In this document: one piece after another, positions 36,783 through 44,426 of the stretch
How the letters are laid out: each line of letters starts with the position of its first letter
How positions within the stretch are numbered: the stretch's first letter is position 1
Assembly: GCA_963728925.1 (NCBI GenBank)
Contig: CAVSMB010000024.1
Location: 58,421 to 122,420, forward strand
DNA: 64,000 nt
Direction: 5' to 3'
Source: JBBPZA01 sp963728925
GTDB lineage: Bacteria; Actinomycetota; Thermoleophilia; Solirubrobacterales; Solirubrobacteraceae
Translations under genes and position numbers: made by a program
Notes under the pieces: generated by a model
What the model was told of the DNA's origin: nothing
Seen by the model: the letters and a program-made list of their open reading frames with translations, nothing else
Databases searched by the model: none

Positions 36783-37190
36783 TCAGCTTCCGAGCATCGC
36801 CCAGGTCTTGGGCCCGACGATGCCGTCCACGGCCAGGCCGTAGTCGGTCTGGAACTGCTTGACGGCGTTCTCGGTGTTGACGCCGAAATCGCCGTCGATC
36901 GGGCCCAGGCTGTACCCGTAGTCCTCGAGGAGCTGCTGCGCGAGCTTCACGGCGTCGCCCTTGGAGCCCTTCTGGATCGTCGGCGGGTCGAGCCTCGCCC
37001 AGGTCTGGGGCCCGATGATGCCGTCGACCGTCAGGCCGCGGTCGGCCTGGTAGTACCTGACCGCCTTCTCCGTCTTGGCACCGAAGAGGCCGTCGATCGG
37101 GCCCGGGTCATAGCCCCGGACCAGGAGGCGCTTCTGCGCCAGCTTCACGGCCGGGCCGCTCGAGCCCTTCTTGATGGTTGGTTCTGCCAT
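36783..37190 (-). CDS. Protein of two tandem peptidoglycan-binding (PG_binding_1) domains
   Basis: A 135-residue protein made of two copies of the PG_binding_1 fold (about 5-68 and 72-133). Each has a GSxGxxVKLAQ start, a YxxGPIDGxFG loop, a YYQADRGL- or FQTDYGL-type helix and a VDGIxGPxTWA end. Such domains bind peptidoglycan. No signal peptide or catalytic domain is present, so it may be exported another way or be a phage-like or cytoplasmic binder. ATG 37190 follows an AAGGAAG ribosome site; the GTG just upstream is less likely. Confidence 0.85.
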   Translation of the reverse strand: MAEPTIKKGSSGPAVKLAQKRLLVRGYDPGPIDGLFGAKTEKAVRYYQADRGLTVDGIIGPQTWARLDPPTIQKGSKGDAVKLAQQLLEDYGYSLGPIDGDFGVNTENAVKQFQTDYGLAVDGIVGPKTWAMLGS

Positions 37191-37343
37191 CACGTCTTCT
37201 TCCTTGTCGACGTGTCCGCCGCCTCGTCGGCCCCCGGCAGGGGCGGGTCTGCGATGCGTGCGGCCTGACGGAGATGCAACTCCCGGCCGGTGCTGACTGT
37301 TGTGCGAAAGCGCACAGCGCGGGCGACGAGCTTCAGTCCGGCT

Positions 37344-37583
37344 TCACGGTTTCGGTCTCAACGCCGGCCAGGCGACGAGCGCGCTGCCTCCGCCGCGCCG
37401 GAACGGCTCGGCGGCCACGGCGGCGCGCGTGCCCTGGGCGTCGACCGTCGCCACGCCGCCCCCCAGCCCGATCGCCGTCGGCGTCTTGGCCGCGGGCCAC
37501 GGCCGTGCGGACGCGGTCGGGACGACGGCGAGCGCGATGACGAGCGCGACCGTGGCCACCAGCGGGTGCAGGACTCGGCGCAC
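37344..37583 (-). pseudogene. N-terminal remnant of a gamma-glutamyltransferase
   Basis: A 79-codon frame with a good ribosome site (GGAGG eight bases before GTG 37583) and a signal peptide (RRVLHPLVATVALVIALAVV then PTASA). It continues TPTAIGLGGGVATVDAQGTR, which resembles the start of mature secreted gamma-glutamyltransferases. The family then reads LRRGGNAVDAAVATA, but here EPFRRGGGSALVAW follows and the frame ends. The remaining 500 or so residues, including the Thr nucleophile, are absent from the window. It may still make a short secreted peptide. Confidence 0.55.
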
Positions 37584-37777
37584 GACGACTCCTCCATCAA
37601 TGGGCTGGACGCCGTCGTGCCTACCCCGGCGCGCGTCGGGGCGAACCTGATGCCCGCGTGCCTCACGGATCGCGTCGGCGCTCGGGCGAGCCGACGATCC
37701 AGCTCCGCTGCCCGAGGTCTCGCGAACGACGTGGGCAGCGGACTCCTGTCGGCTTCCCTCTACGCTCCGGGGCCGTG

Positions 37778-38182
37778 ATGGTTCCCCAGCCACGCCTCGG
37801 GCGGCGCATGGCCCGTTTCAACCGCGCGGTCACCAACCGCCTGACGAGTCCCTTCGCCGCTCACCTGCCGGGCCTCGGGATCGTCGTGCACACCGGTCGC
37901 CGCTCGGGCCGGGTCCACCGGACTCCGGTGAACGTGTTCCGTAGCCCGGACGGCTACGTCTTCGCACTCACCTACGGGCGCGACGCGCAGTGGGTGCGCA
38001 ACGTGCTCGCTGCCGGCGGCTGCGAGCTCGTCACGCGTGGGCGCGAGCACCGGCTCGTCGAGCCGGTGCTGTTCGCCGACGAGCGCAGGACCGCCGTGCC
38101 GGCGCCCGTGCGCTCGGCGCTGGAGCTCATGCGCGTCACGGAGTTCCTGCGCCTGCGCGACGGCGACCGAGGAGGACCCTGA
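37778..38182 (+). CDS. Deazaflavin (F420)-dependent nitroreductase-family protein
   Basis: A 134-residue split-barrel flavin protein of the Ddn type. Typical blocks are LGIVVHTGRRSGRVHRTPVN, FALTYGRDAQWVRNVLAAGG and CELVTRGREHRLVEP. Ddn-like enzymes use reduced F420 to reduce quinones or nitro compounds near the membrane. The stop overlaps the start of the next gene as TGATG, so it is coupled to the DHFR-like protein. Confidence 0.85.
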   Translation: MVPQPRLGRRMARFNRAVTNRLTSPFAAHLPGLGIVVHTGRRSGRVHRTPVNVFRSPDGYVFALTYGRDAQWVRNVLAAGGCELVTRGREHRLVEPVLFADERRTAVPAPVRSALELMRVTEFLRLRDGDRGGP

Positions 38183-38748
38183 TGCGCAAGCTGATCTACT
38201 CGATGGGCGCGTCGCTGGACGGCTTCATCTCGGGGCCCGGCGGCGAGATCGACTGGTCGGCGCCCGACGAGGAGCTGCATCGGTTCCACAACCAGCAGAC
38301 GCGGGAGCTGGGCGGGCAGCTGTGCGGTCGGCGGCTCTACGAGGTCATGGTGTACTGGGAGACCGCCGAGGAGAAGCCGTCGGCCGCGAACTACGAGCTC
38401 GAGTTCGCCCGCATCTGGAAGGCCCTGCCGAAGGTCGTGTTCTCCACGACGCTCGAGACGGTCGTGGGCAACGCCACGCTGGTCAGGAACGGCGTTGCCG
38501 ACGAGGTCGCGAAGCTGAAGGAACAACCAGGAAAGGACCTCGCCGTCGGCGGCGCCGGCCTGGCCTCCAGCCTCGTCGCGCTCGGCCTCGTCGACGAGTT
38601 CCGGCTCTTCGTCAGCCCGGTCGTCCTGGGCGGAGGCACTCCGTACTTCCCGGCCCTGGAAGCGCGGGTGGACCTGGAGCTGGTCGAGACGCGGAGGTTC
38701 GGCTCCCGCATCGTCTACCTCCGCTACCGGCGCGTGGCGGACGGCTAG
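38182..38748 (+). CDS. Dihydrofolate reductase-fold (RibD C-terminal-like) protein
   Basis: A 188-residue protein of the RibD-C/DHFR-like family. MGASLDGFISGPGGEIDW (8-25) is the family N-terminus, LCGRRLYEVMVYWE and GKDLAVGGAGLASSLVALGL follow (dinucleotide site), and FVSPVVLGGGTPYF ends the core. It is probably an NADPH-dependent reductase of unknown substrate rather than housekeeping FolA. GGAGGA lies just before ATG 38182, within the end of the Ddn-like gene. Confidence 0.85.
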   Translation: MRKLIYSMGASLDGFISGPGGEIDWSAPDEELHRFHNQQTRELGGQLCGRRLYEVMVYWETAEEKPSAANYELEFARIWKALPKVVFSTTLETVVGNATLVRNGVADEVAKLKEQPGKDLAVGGAGLASSLVALGLVDEFRLFVSPVVLGGGTPYFPALEARVDLELVETRRFGSRIVYLRYRRVADG

Positions 38749-39089
38749 CTGCGCTCCCGGTAGGGCCGTGCTCTCTCGACGGCCGCCGAGGTCATCTGGA
38801 TCGGTGCCAAGGCCGGGCGTGAGCGCTACGCCCAGATCGCCGAGCGTGCTCGCCTCCCGCCTGTGGCCAGAGATCGAGCGCCGCGTGGCCTTGCCTGGAG
38901 GCGTGGCCATCGCTATCTTGCGGCTTGGCGCCGTCCCGCGCCCAACCTCCGGTTCCGGCGCTCACGCCGCCGGCTGAAGCGGGGGCAAAGGGGGCTCGAG
39001 CCCCGGGGACGCCGGTCGGATGCTGCCCTTTCCGGCGGGGCGCCCGCGAGCGTGAGTCCCGGTGCCGCCGCCCTCGAGAGGAGCACCGG
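38749..39089. other. Intergenic stretch of about 340 bp without a supported gene
   Basis: The plus strand has short open frames of doubtful coding character. The minus strand over about 38755-38910 reads MATPPGKATRRSISGHRREA and onward, which looks coding-like but lacks a recognisable domain. A perfect 14-bp palindrome GGGGCTCGAGCCCC lies near 38988-39001 and could end transcription. The last 25 bases hold the ribosome site of the next gene. Confidence 0.4.
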
Positions 39090-39785
39090 ATGACCAGGCA
39101 GAGATCGTTCAAGCGCCTCGTCCGCGCACGGATAGAGAAGACCGGCGAGAGCTACACGGCGGCGCGGGCGGCGCTGTTGCGCGGGGAGGGGTCGGCGGCG
39201 GCCCCGGAGGGCCCGGCGGCCCCGGCGGCGGGCGCGCGGCCCGCGCTCGCGACGTCGGACGACGCGATCCGCCGCCGGACCGGACGGGGGTGGGAGGAGT
39301 GGTTCGATTTGCTCGACGAATGGGGCGCGGCCGAGCGCTCGCACCGCGAGATCGCTCGCTGGGTCGCCGACCAGCAGGGCGTCGTGCCCCTGGCCTGGAA
39401 CGCGCAGGCGGTGGCCGGCAGCTACGAGCGCGCCCGCGGGCTGCGCGCGGTCGGCGAGCACGCCGACGGCTTCGCGATCACCGCATCCAAGACCGTCGCC
39501 GTGCCGGTCGACCAGTTGTACGACGCGTTCGTCGACGCGTCATTGCGCGAACGCTGGCTGCCCGACGCCGAGCTCCGTGAGCGCACCGCCTCCAAGCCGA
39601 AGACGGCGCACTTCGACTGGAGCGACGGCCCGTCCCGGGTCCATGTCGCCTTCGTGAGCAAGGGCGACGCCAAGAGCTCTGCAGCGCTGCAGCATGCGCG
39701 CCTCGCCGACGCCGACGAGGCGGAGCGGATGAAGCGCTACTGGCGGGACCGCGTCGCGACGCTGAAGGAGGTGCTGGAGCGATGA
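39090..39785 (+). CDS. DUF4287-like plus SRPBCC-type protein
   Basis: A 231-residue two-part protein. Residues about 60-125 (RTGRGWEEWFDLLDEWGAAE, then RSHREIARWVADQQGV and NAQAVAGSYERARG) match the DUF4287 helical domain. From about 130 a START/SRPBCC-like ligand fold begins (GFAITASKTVAVPVDQLYDA, LRERWLPDAELRER, and a C-terminal helix AERMKRYWRDRVATLKEVL). AHSA1-type proteins bind small ligands or assist regulators. GAGAGGAG precedes the ATG. It overlaps the VOC gene by four bases, so they form one unit. Confidence 0.8.
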   Translation: MTRQRSFKRLVRARIEKTGESYTAARAALLRGEGSAAAPEGPAAPAAGARPALATSDDAIRRRTGRGWEEWFDLLDEWGAAERSHREIARWVADQQGVVPLAWNAQAVAGSYERARGLRAVGEHADGFAITASKTVAVPVDQLYDAFVDASLRERWLPDAELRERTASKPKTAHFDWSDGPSRVHVAFVSKGDAKSSAALQHARLADADEAERMKRYWRDRVATLKEVLER

Positions 39786-40165
39786 GCGGCTCGACGACCA
39801 ACATCACCCGGGTTGGAACCGTGATCATTCCGGTCACCGACCAGGACCAGGCGCTCGAGTTCTACGTCGACACGCTCGGGTTCGAGAAGCGTCTGGACGG
39901 CCCCTTCGGCGAGGGCGGACGTTGGGTCGAGGTCGCGCCGCCCGGCGCGGCGACGACGATCGCGCTCATCCCCCGCGGTGACGGCGACCCCACCGGAACC
40001 GAGGTGAGCTTCGCGACCACGAACGCCGAGGCCGACCACGCCCGGCTGCGCGCGCGCGGCGTCGACGCCGACGCCGAGCTCATCCGCATGGGGGAGTTCG
40101 TGCCCCCGATGTTCACCTTCCGCGATCCCGACGGCAACCGATTCCGGGTGGTCGAGCGGAGCTGA
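39782..40165 (+). CDS. VOC-family (glyoxalase-like) protein
   Basis: A 127-residue protein with two beta-alpha-beta-beta-beta modules: VGTVIIPVTDQDQALEFYVD, LGFEKRLDGPF, RWVEVAPPGA and MFTFRDPDGNRFRVVER. Family members bind a metal and act as glyoxalases, dioxygenases or resistance proteins. The late Glu or His ligand set is incomplete by eye, so function is uncertain. Its ATG overlaps the stop of the SRPBCC gene (ATGA). Confidence 0.85.
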   Translation: MSGSTTNITRVGTVIIPVTDQDQALEFYVDTLGFEKRLDGPFGEGGRWVEVAPPGAATTIALIPRGDGDPTGTEVSFATTNAEADHARLRARGVDADAELIRMGEFVPPMFTFRDPDGNRFRVVERS

Positions 40166-40220
40166 TCGCGCCTGGCGCGAATCTCACGAGAATCACAGGG
40201 TCGGCCTCCATGCTCGTCCG

Positions 40221-41423
40221 GTGGCCGCGACACAGAGCATCGAGCTCGACGAGAACCGCCGCGAGGTCCTCCGCGCCGGTGCGACGCCGGCGGGCGCGGC
40301 GGTCCCGCGGGTCGACATCGTCGTGCCGGTCCACAACGAGCAGGCGGCGCTGGAGGCTTCCGTCCGGTGCCTGCACGACCACGTCCGACGCGAGCTCCCC
40401 TTCGAGTGCCGGATCGTCATCGCCGACAACGCGAGCTGCGACGGGACGGCGCGCCTCGCTGCACGGCTTGCCTGCGACCTGGAGGGCGTCGAGGTTCTCG
40501 CCGTGGCCGAGAAGGGGCGCGGGCGGGCGCTGCGTGCCGCCTGGCGGCGCAGCGACGCCGACGTCGTCGCCTACATGGACGTCGATCTCTCGACCGACCT
40601 GCGCGCTCTGCTCCCGCTCCTCGCCCCGCTCGTGTCCGGCCACAGCGACGTGGCGATCGGGAGCCGGCTGGCGCACGGCGCGACGGTGGTGCGCGGCGCG
40701 CGGCGCGAGCTCGTCTCGCGTGCGTACAACCGCCTGCTGCACGTCGCGCTGCGGACCCGCTTCTCCGACGCCCAGTGCGGCTTCAAGGCGGTCCGGGCCG
40801 ACGTCGCCCGTGAGCTGCTCCCCCGCGTACGCGACGAGGGCTGGTTCTTCGACACGGAGCTGCTCGTGCTCGCGCAGCGCGAGGGTCGCCGGATCCACGA
40901 GGGCCCGGTCGACTGGGTCGACGACCCCGACTCGCGCGTCGACGTGCTCCGGACGGCGATCGAGGACCTGCGTGGGGTCGCGCGGCTGCTCGCCGCCTCG
41001 CCGGTCGCGCGCTTCATGGCCATCGGCGCCTGCTCCACCGTCGCCTACGCACTGCTCTTCCTCGCCCTGCGCGCCCCGCTCGGCCCCGCCGCGGCGAATG
41101 CCTTCGCCCTCGCGCTGACCGCGGTGGCCAACACCCAGGCGAACCGGCGCCTGACCTTCGGCGTCCGCGGTCGAAGCGGCCTCGTGCGCCAGCACCTCAT
41201 GGGCGCGGTGGTCTATGTGCTGACCCTCGGGCTCACCAGCGGCGCCCTGGCCGTCCTGCACGACCTCGTTTCCGACCCGGCGCGGGCCCTCGAGGTGGCG
41301 GTGCTGATCGTCGCCGGCGTCTGCGCGACCGTCACCCGCTACCTCGCGTTGCGCGCCTGGGTCTTCGCCCGGCGAAGGCCGGCGCGCCCGGCGCTGCCCA
41401 CCGTCGCACGCACCGACTCCTAG
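40221..41423 (+). CDS. GT2 dolichyl-phosphate-mannose-synthase-like protein fused to GtrA
   Basis: A 400-residue glycosyltransferase. The N-terminal GT-A domain (30-250) has VDIVVPVHNE, ADNASCDGTARLA and the metal-binding D120-V-D122 (AYMDVDLSTD), and resembles polyprenyl-phosphate sugar synthases. From about 265 a GtrA-like membrane domain of four helices follows (ARFMAIGACSTVAYALLFLA ... NRRLTFGVRG), which flips lipid-linked sugars. Making and flipping in one chain would supply the PMT-like enzyme encoded next (26 bases downstream). The pair resembles Bacillus YkcC-YkcB. GTG 40221 is the start. Confidence 0.85.
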   Translation: MAATQSIELDENRREVLRAGATPAGAAVPRVDIVVPVHNEQAALEASVRCLHDHVRRELPFECRIVIADNASCDGTARLAARLACDLEGVEVLAVAEKGRGRALRAAWRRSDADVVAYMDVDLSTDLRALLPLLAPLVSGHSDVAIGSRLAHGATVVRGARRELVSRAYNRLLHVALRTRFSDAQCGFKAVRADVARELLPRVRDEGWFFDTELLVLAQREGRRIHEGPVDWVDDPDSRVDVLRTAIEDLRGVARLLAASPVARFMAIGACSTVAYALLFLALRAPLGPAAANAFALALTAVANTQANRRLTFGVRGRSGLVRQHLMGAVVYVLTLGLTSGALAVLHDLVSDPARALEVAVLIVAGVCATVTRYLALRAWVFARRRPARPALPTVARTDS

Positions 41424-41449
41424 GCCTCTACCCGAAAGGACCCTCGCTC

Positions 41450-43468
41450 GTGTCGACCTCGTCCCTCTCCCTCCCGCGCCCGGCAGGCCGGCGCGTATCC
41501 GCGCGGCTGCGGGAGATCTCGTGGCCGCGACCCGAGCTCGCCGCGCTGCTCGTCCTCGCCGGCGCGCTGAACCTGTGGGCGCTGGGGCGCAACGGCTTCG
41601 CCAACGAGTACTACAGCGCCGCGGTGCGGTCGATGAGCTCGAGCTGGCACGCCTTCCTCTTCGGCTCCTACGACGCGGCCGGGGTGATGACGATCGACAA
41701 GCCGCCGCTGGCGCTGTGGGTCCAGGCGCTCTCGGCGCGGCTGTTCGGCTTCGGCTCGTGGAGCATGCTGGTCCCCCAGGCGCTCATGGGGATGGCGACG
41801 GTCGGGCTCGCCTACGACCTCGTGCGGCGGCGCTTCGGCCGCGCGGCGGGTGCGACCGCCGGCCTCGTGCTCGCGCTCACGCCGATCACCGTCGCAATCT
41901 CGCGCCACAACAACCCCGACGCCCTGCTCGTCCTGCTCTGCACTGCGGCCCTGTGGTTCGTCGTGCGCGGCCTCGAGGACGGGCGCACGCGCTGGCTCGT
42001 CCTGAGCGGCGTCTGCGTCGGGCTCGGCTTCGAGGCGAAGATGGGCGTGGCGCTTATGGTCGTCCCGGGGATCGCCGCCGCGTGGCTCTGGGTGGCGCCG
42101 CGCGGGCGCGCCGCCGCGGCGAAGGCCCTGGCGGCCGGAGGAGCGGCGATGACCGTCGTCGGACTCGCATGGCCGGCGCTTGTGTGGCTGACACCGGCCG
42201 CCGACCGGCCCTGGATCGCCGGCACGGGCGACAACAGCGTGTGGTCGCTGATCCTCGGCTACAACGGCCTGGGCCGACTCCTCGGGCAGGGCGGGGGCCC
42301 GGGCGGCGGCGGCGGACCCGGCGGCGGCGCAGGGCCGTTCGGCGGCGAGCCGGGGGTTCTGCGGCTCTTCAACCAGAGCCTCGGCGGCCAGGCGGGGTGG
42401 TTGCTGGGGTTCGCCGCCGTCGCCGCGGTCGCCCTCGTGGTGATGACCCGCCTGCGTCGCGGCGACCCTCGCACGGGCTGGCTCATCGCCGTCGGCGGCA
42501 CCTTCGCGGTGACCGCCGTGGCCTTCAGCCAGGCCAAGGGCATCTTCCATCCGTACTACGTCTCGCTCCTCGCCCCCTTCACGGCGGCACTGGCCGGAGC
42601 CGGGGTCGGTGAGATCGCCCGCGGCGGGACGGCCGCGCGCGTGATCGGCCCGTTCGCGGTGGCGGGCGGCGTCGCGACCGAGCTGATCGTGCTGCACACC
42701 AGCGCCGCGGGGCCCGACTGGGTGATTCCGATCCTCCTCGCCGTCGCCGTCGCCGTCGCCGTCGCCCTCGCGTGGGGAACCGGCCGGCCCGGACGCTGGA
42801 TCGCCCTCGCGGCGGTGGTCGGCGCGCTGCTGCTCGCCCCGGCATCCTGGGCCGTGGCCACCCTCGACCACGCGACCAACGGCACCTTCCCGGCCGGCGG
42901 GCCGGCAAGCGCCGCGTTCGGAGGCGGCGGGCCCGGTGGCGGGATGCGAGGCGGGCCCATGGGCGGCCCGCCCACCGGCTCCGGCTCCACCGCGGGGGGC
43001 CCGCCGGCCGGTTTCGGCGCTCCGCCGGCGGTCGCGCTGCGCGGTGGTGCCGGCCCGGCGGCGACCGGCCTCCCCGGCGCGAGCGGGCGCGCGGGCGGCG
43101 GGCCCTTCGGCGGCGACACGCAGTCGCTGACGCAGGCCGTCGCCTACGCGAGCCGCCATGGCGGAGGGGCGGTCGCCGTCTCCAGCCAGCAAGGAGCGTC
43201 GGGCGAGGTGATCGCCGGCGCGAACGTCGTGGCCATCGGCGGCTTCTCCGGCCGCGAGAGCCAGGTCAGCACGACGTGGCTTGCCGACGCCGTCCAGGCC
43301 GGCCGGATCCGCTTCGTGCTCGCCACTGAGGGTCAGGGCGGCATGCCCGGCGACCCGCGCGTCGGCTCCAGCGACGTCATGGCCGCGGTGCGCAGGACGT
43401 GCACCAAGGTCTCCCCCGTTACGGGGCTCTACGACTGCCAGGGCAAGGCGGCCGGCCTCGCGGGGTGA
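41450..43468 (+). CDS. PMT/ArnT-family membrane glycosyltransferase (GT39/83-like, YkcB-like)
   Basis: A 672-residue integral membrane enzyme with about 11-12 helices. The N-terminal catalytic loop reads NEYYSAAVRSM and IDKPPLALWVQALSARLFG, the acidic loop region of ArnT/PMT enzymes that take sugar from a polyprenyl phosphate. RHNNPDALLVLLCTAALWF and FEAKMGVALMVVPG are further family blocks. Two Gly-rich runs (about 281-300 and 490-540) are unusual. The C-terminus is an extracellular alpha/beta domain ending in a two-Cys segment (RTCTKVSPVTGLYDC). It probably glycosylates surface polymers using the sugar lipid made by the upstream GT2-GtrA protein. Confidence 0.85.
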   Translation: MSTSSLSLPRPAGRRVSARLREISWPRPELAALLVLAGALNLWALGRNGFANEYYSAAVRSMSSSWHAFLFGSYDAAGVMTIDKPPLALWVQALSARLFGFGSWSMLVPQALMGMATVGLAYDLVRRRFGRAAGATAGLVLALTPITVAISRHNNPDALLVLLCTAALWFVVRGLEDGRTRWLVLSGVCVGLGFEAKMGVALMVVPGIAAAWLWVAPRGRAAAAKALAAGGAAMTVVGLAWPALVWLTPAADRPWIAGTGDNSVWSLILGYNGLGRLLGQGGGPGGGGGPGGGAGPFGGEPGVLRLFNQSLGGQAGWLLGFAAVAAVALVVMTRLRRGDPRTGWLIAVGGTFAVTAVAFSQAKGIFHPYYVSLLAPFTAALAGAGVGEIARGGTAARVIGPFAVAGGVATELIVLHTSAAGPDWVIPILLAVAVAVAVALAWGTGRPGRWIALAAVVGALLLAPASWAVATLDHATNGTFPAGGPASAAFGGGGPGGGMRGGPMGGPPTGSGSTAGGPPAGFGAPPAVALRGGAGPAATGLPGASGRAGGGPFGGDTQSLTQAVAYASRHGGGAVAVSSQQGASGEVIAGANVVAIGGFSGRESQVSTTWLADAVQAGRIRFVLATEGQGGMPGDPRVGSSDVMAAVRRTCTKVSPVTGLYDCQGKAAGLAG

Positions 43469-43483
43469 GAGGGTGCGCGTGCG

Positions 43484-44021
43484 ATGGCCGCCGACCTGCA
43501 CCACGAGCTCGCCGGCGATGGCCCGGTGGTGGTCCTCTTGCACCCCGGCATCGCCGACAGCCGAATCTGGGATCCGCAGTGGACGCGCTACGCCGACCGC
43601 TTCCGCGTGCTGCGGCTCGACTTGCCGGGCTTCGGACACTCGCCGCTCGCGGCGTTCCCGGTCGCCTACGCGCGTGACGTCGCGGCACTGCTCGACCAGC
43701 TCGGCGTCCAGCGCGCGGCGATCGTGGGGGCGTCGCTCGGCGGCCGCGTGGCGCTCGAGTTCGCCGTCGCGCGCCCCGATCTCGTCGGCCCGCTCGTCCT
43801 TGCCGGCACCGCGACGTCTGAAGCGCTCGCCGCCTCGGAGGAGATGGAGGCCTACGGCGCCGCGGTCGAGGAGGCCTTCGAGCGCGACGATCTCGACGGA
43901 GCGTCTGGAGATGCTGCCGGCGACGGCGCACGTCCCGAGTCTCGAGCGCCCGGAGGCCTTCGACGCGCTCGTCCTCCCCTTCCTCGACGAGCACGCGAGC
44001 GCGGCGCCTCCGACCGCTTGA
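43484..44021 (+). pseudogene. Alpha/beta-hydrolase with an internal deletion and frame change
   Basis: The N-terminal part is a normal alpha/beta-hydrolase: VVVLLHPGIADSRIWDPQWT, LDLPGFGHSPL and the nucleophile elbow GASLGGR, up to AFERDDLDGAS. At about 43900 the reading moves to another frame and gives RLEMLPATAHVPSLERPEAF then DALVLPFLDEH, the usual C-terminus with the catalytic His. About 80-90 residues, including the cap and the catalytic acid, are missing. An internal deletion of some 250-300 bp explains this. The product would be inactive. Confidence 0.75.
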
Positions 44022-44048
44022 CTTCGAGCGCGCTCGAAGGCCTATGGT
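44018..44048 (+). promoter_or_regulatory. MerR-type promoter with a perfect 18-bp palindromic operator
   Basis: A -35 TTGACT (44018-44023) and a -10 TATGGT (44043-44048) are separated by 19 bases, the long spacer typical of MerR-controlled promoters. CTTCGAGCGCGCTCGAAG (44022-44039), a perfect inverted repeat, fills the spacer. The merR-like ATG follows six bases after the -10, so the transcript is probably leaderless. Confidence 0.8.
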
Positions 44049-44054
44049 CATCGC

Positions 44055-44426
44055 ATGGCCATGACCCTGACGATCTCCGACGCCGCACGGGCGAGCGGGG
44101 TGAGTGCCCACACGCTGCGCTACTACGAGCGGGCCGGGCTGCTCGAGCCCGTCGACCGGGCCGGCAGCGGGCACCGGCGCTATGCCGAGGAGGATCTCGC
44201 CCGCATCCAGTTCCTCATCAGGCTGCGCTCGACCGGCATGCCGATCCGGCGCATCCGCGAGTACGCCGAGCTGATGCGGCGCGGCGAGGACGGGGAGGAA
44301 GCGCGCATGGCCCTGCTCGAGGAGCATCGCGACGCGGTGCGCTCACAGCTCGCCGACACCGAGCGCAACCTCGAGCTCATCGAGGACAAGATCGACTTCT
44401 ACCGCGAGAGGCTGACCACCGCATGA
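44055..44426 (+). CDS. MerR-family transcriptional regulator
   Basis: A 123-residue regulator. The winged HTH occupies about 5-75 (LTISDAARASGVSAHTLRYY, ERAGLLEPVDRAGSGHRRYA), and a dimerisation helix covers about 80-120. The effector region lacks the Cys pairs of metal- or redox-sensing members, so it probably senses an organic compound or stress through a short tail. It very likely controls its own promoter and the aldo/keto reductase whose start overlaps its stop (ATGA). ATG 44061 is an alternative start. Confidence 0.9.
   Translation: MAMTLTISDAARASGVSAHTLRYYERAGLLEPVDRAGSGHRRYAEEDLARIQFLIRLRSTGMPIRRIREYAELMRRGEDGEEARMALLEEHRDAVRSQLADTERNLELIEDKIDFYRERLTTA

Noticed and set aside
38792..39112. 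106-codon minus-strand frame downstream of the DHFR-like gene
   Set aside because: No ribosome site or domain, and it overlaps the start of the DUF4287/SRPBCC gene.
41420..43639. 739-codon minus-strand frame over the PMT-like gene
   Set aside because: Shadow of a membrane protein gene; the composition is Gly/Arg/Asp-rich without domain structure.
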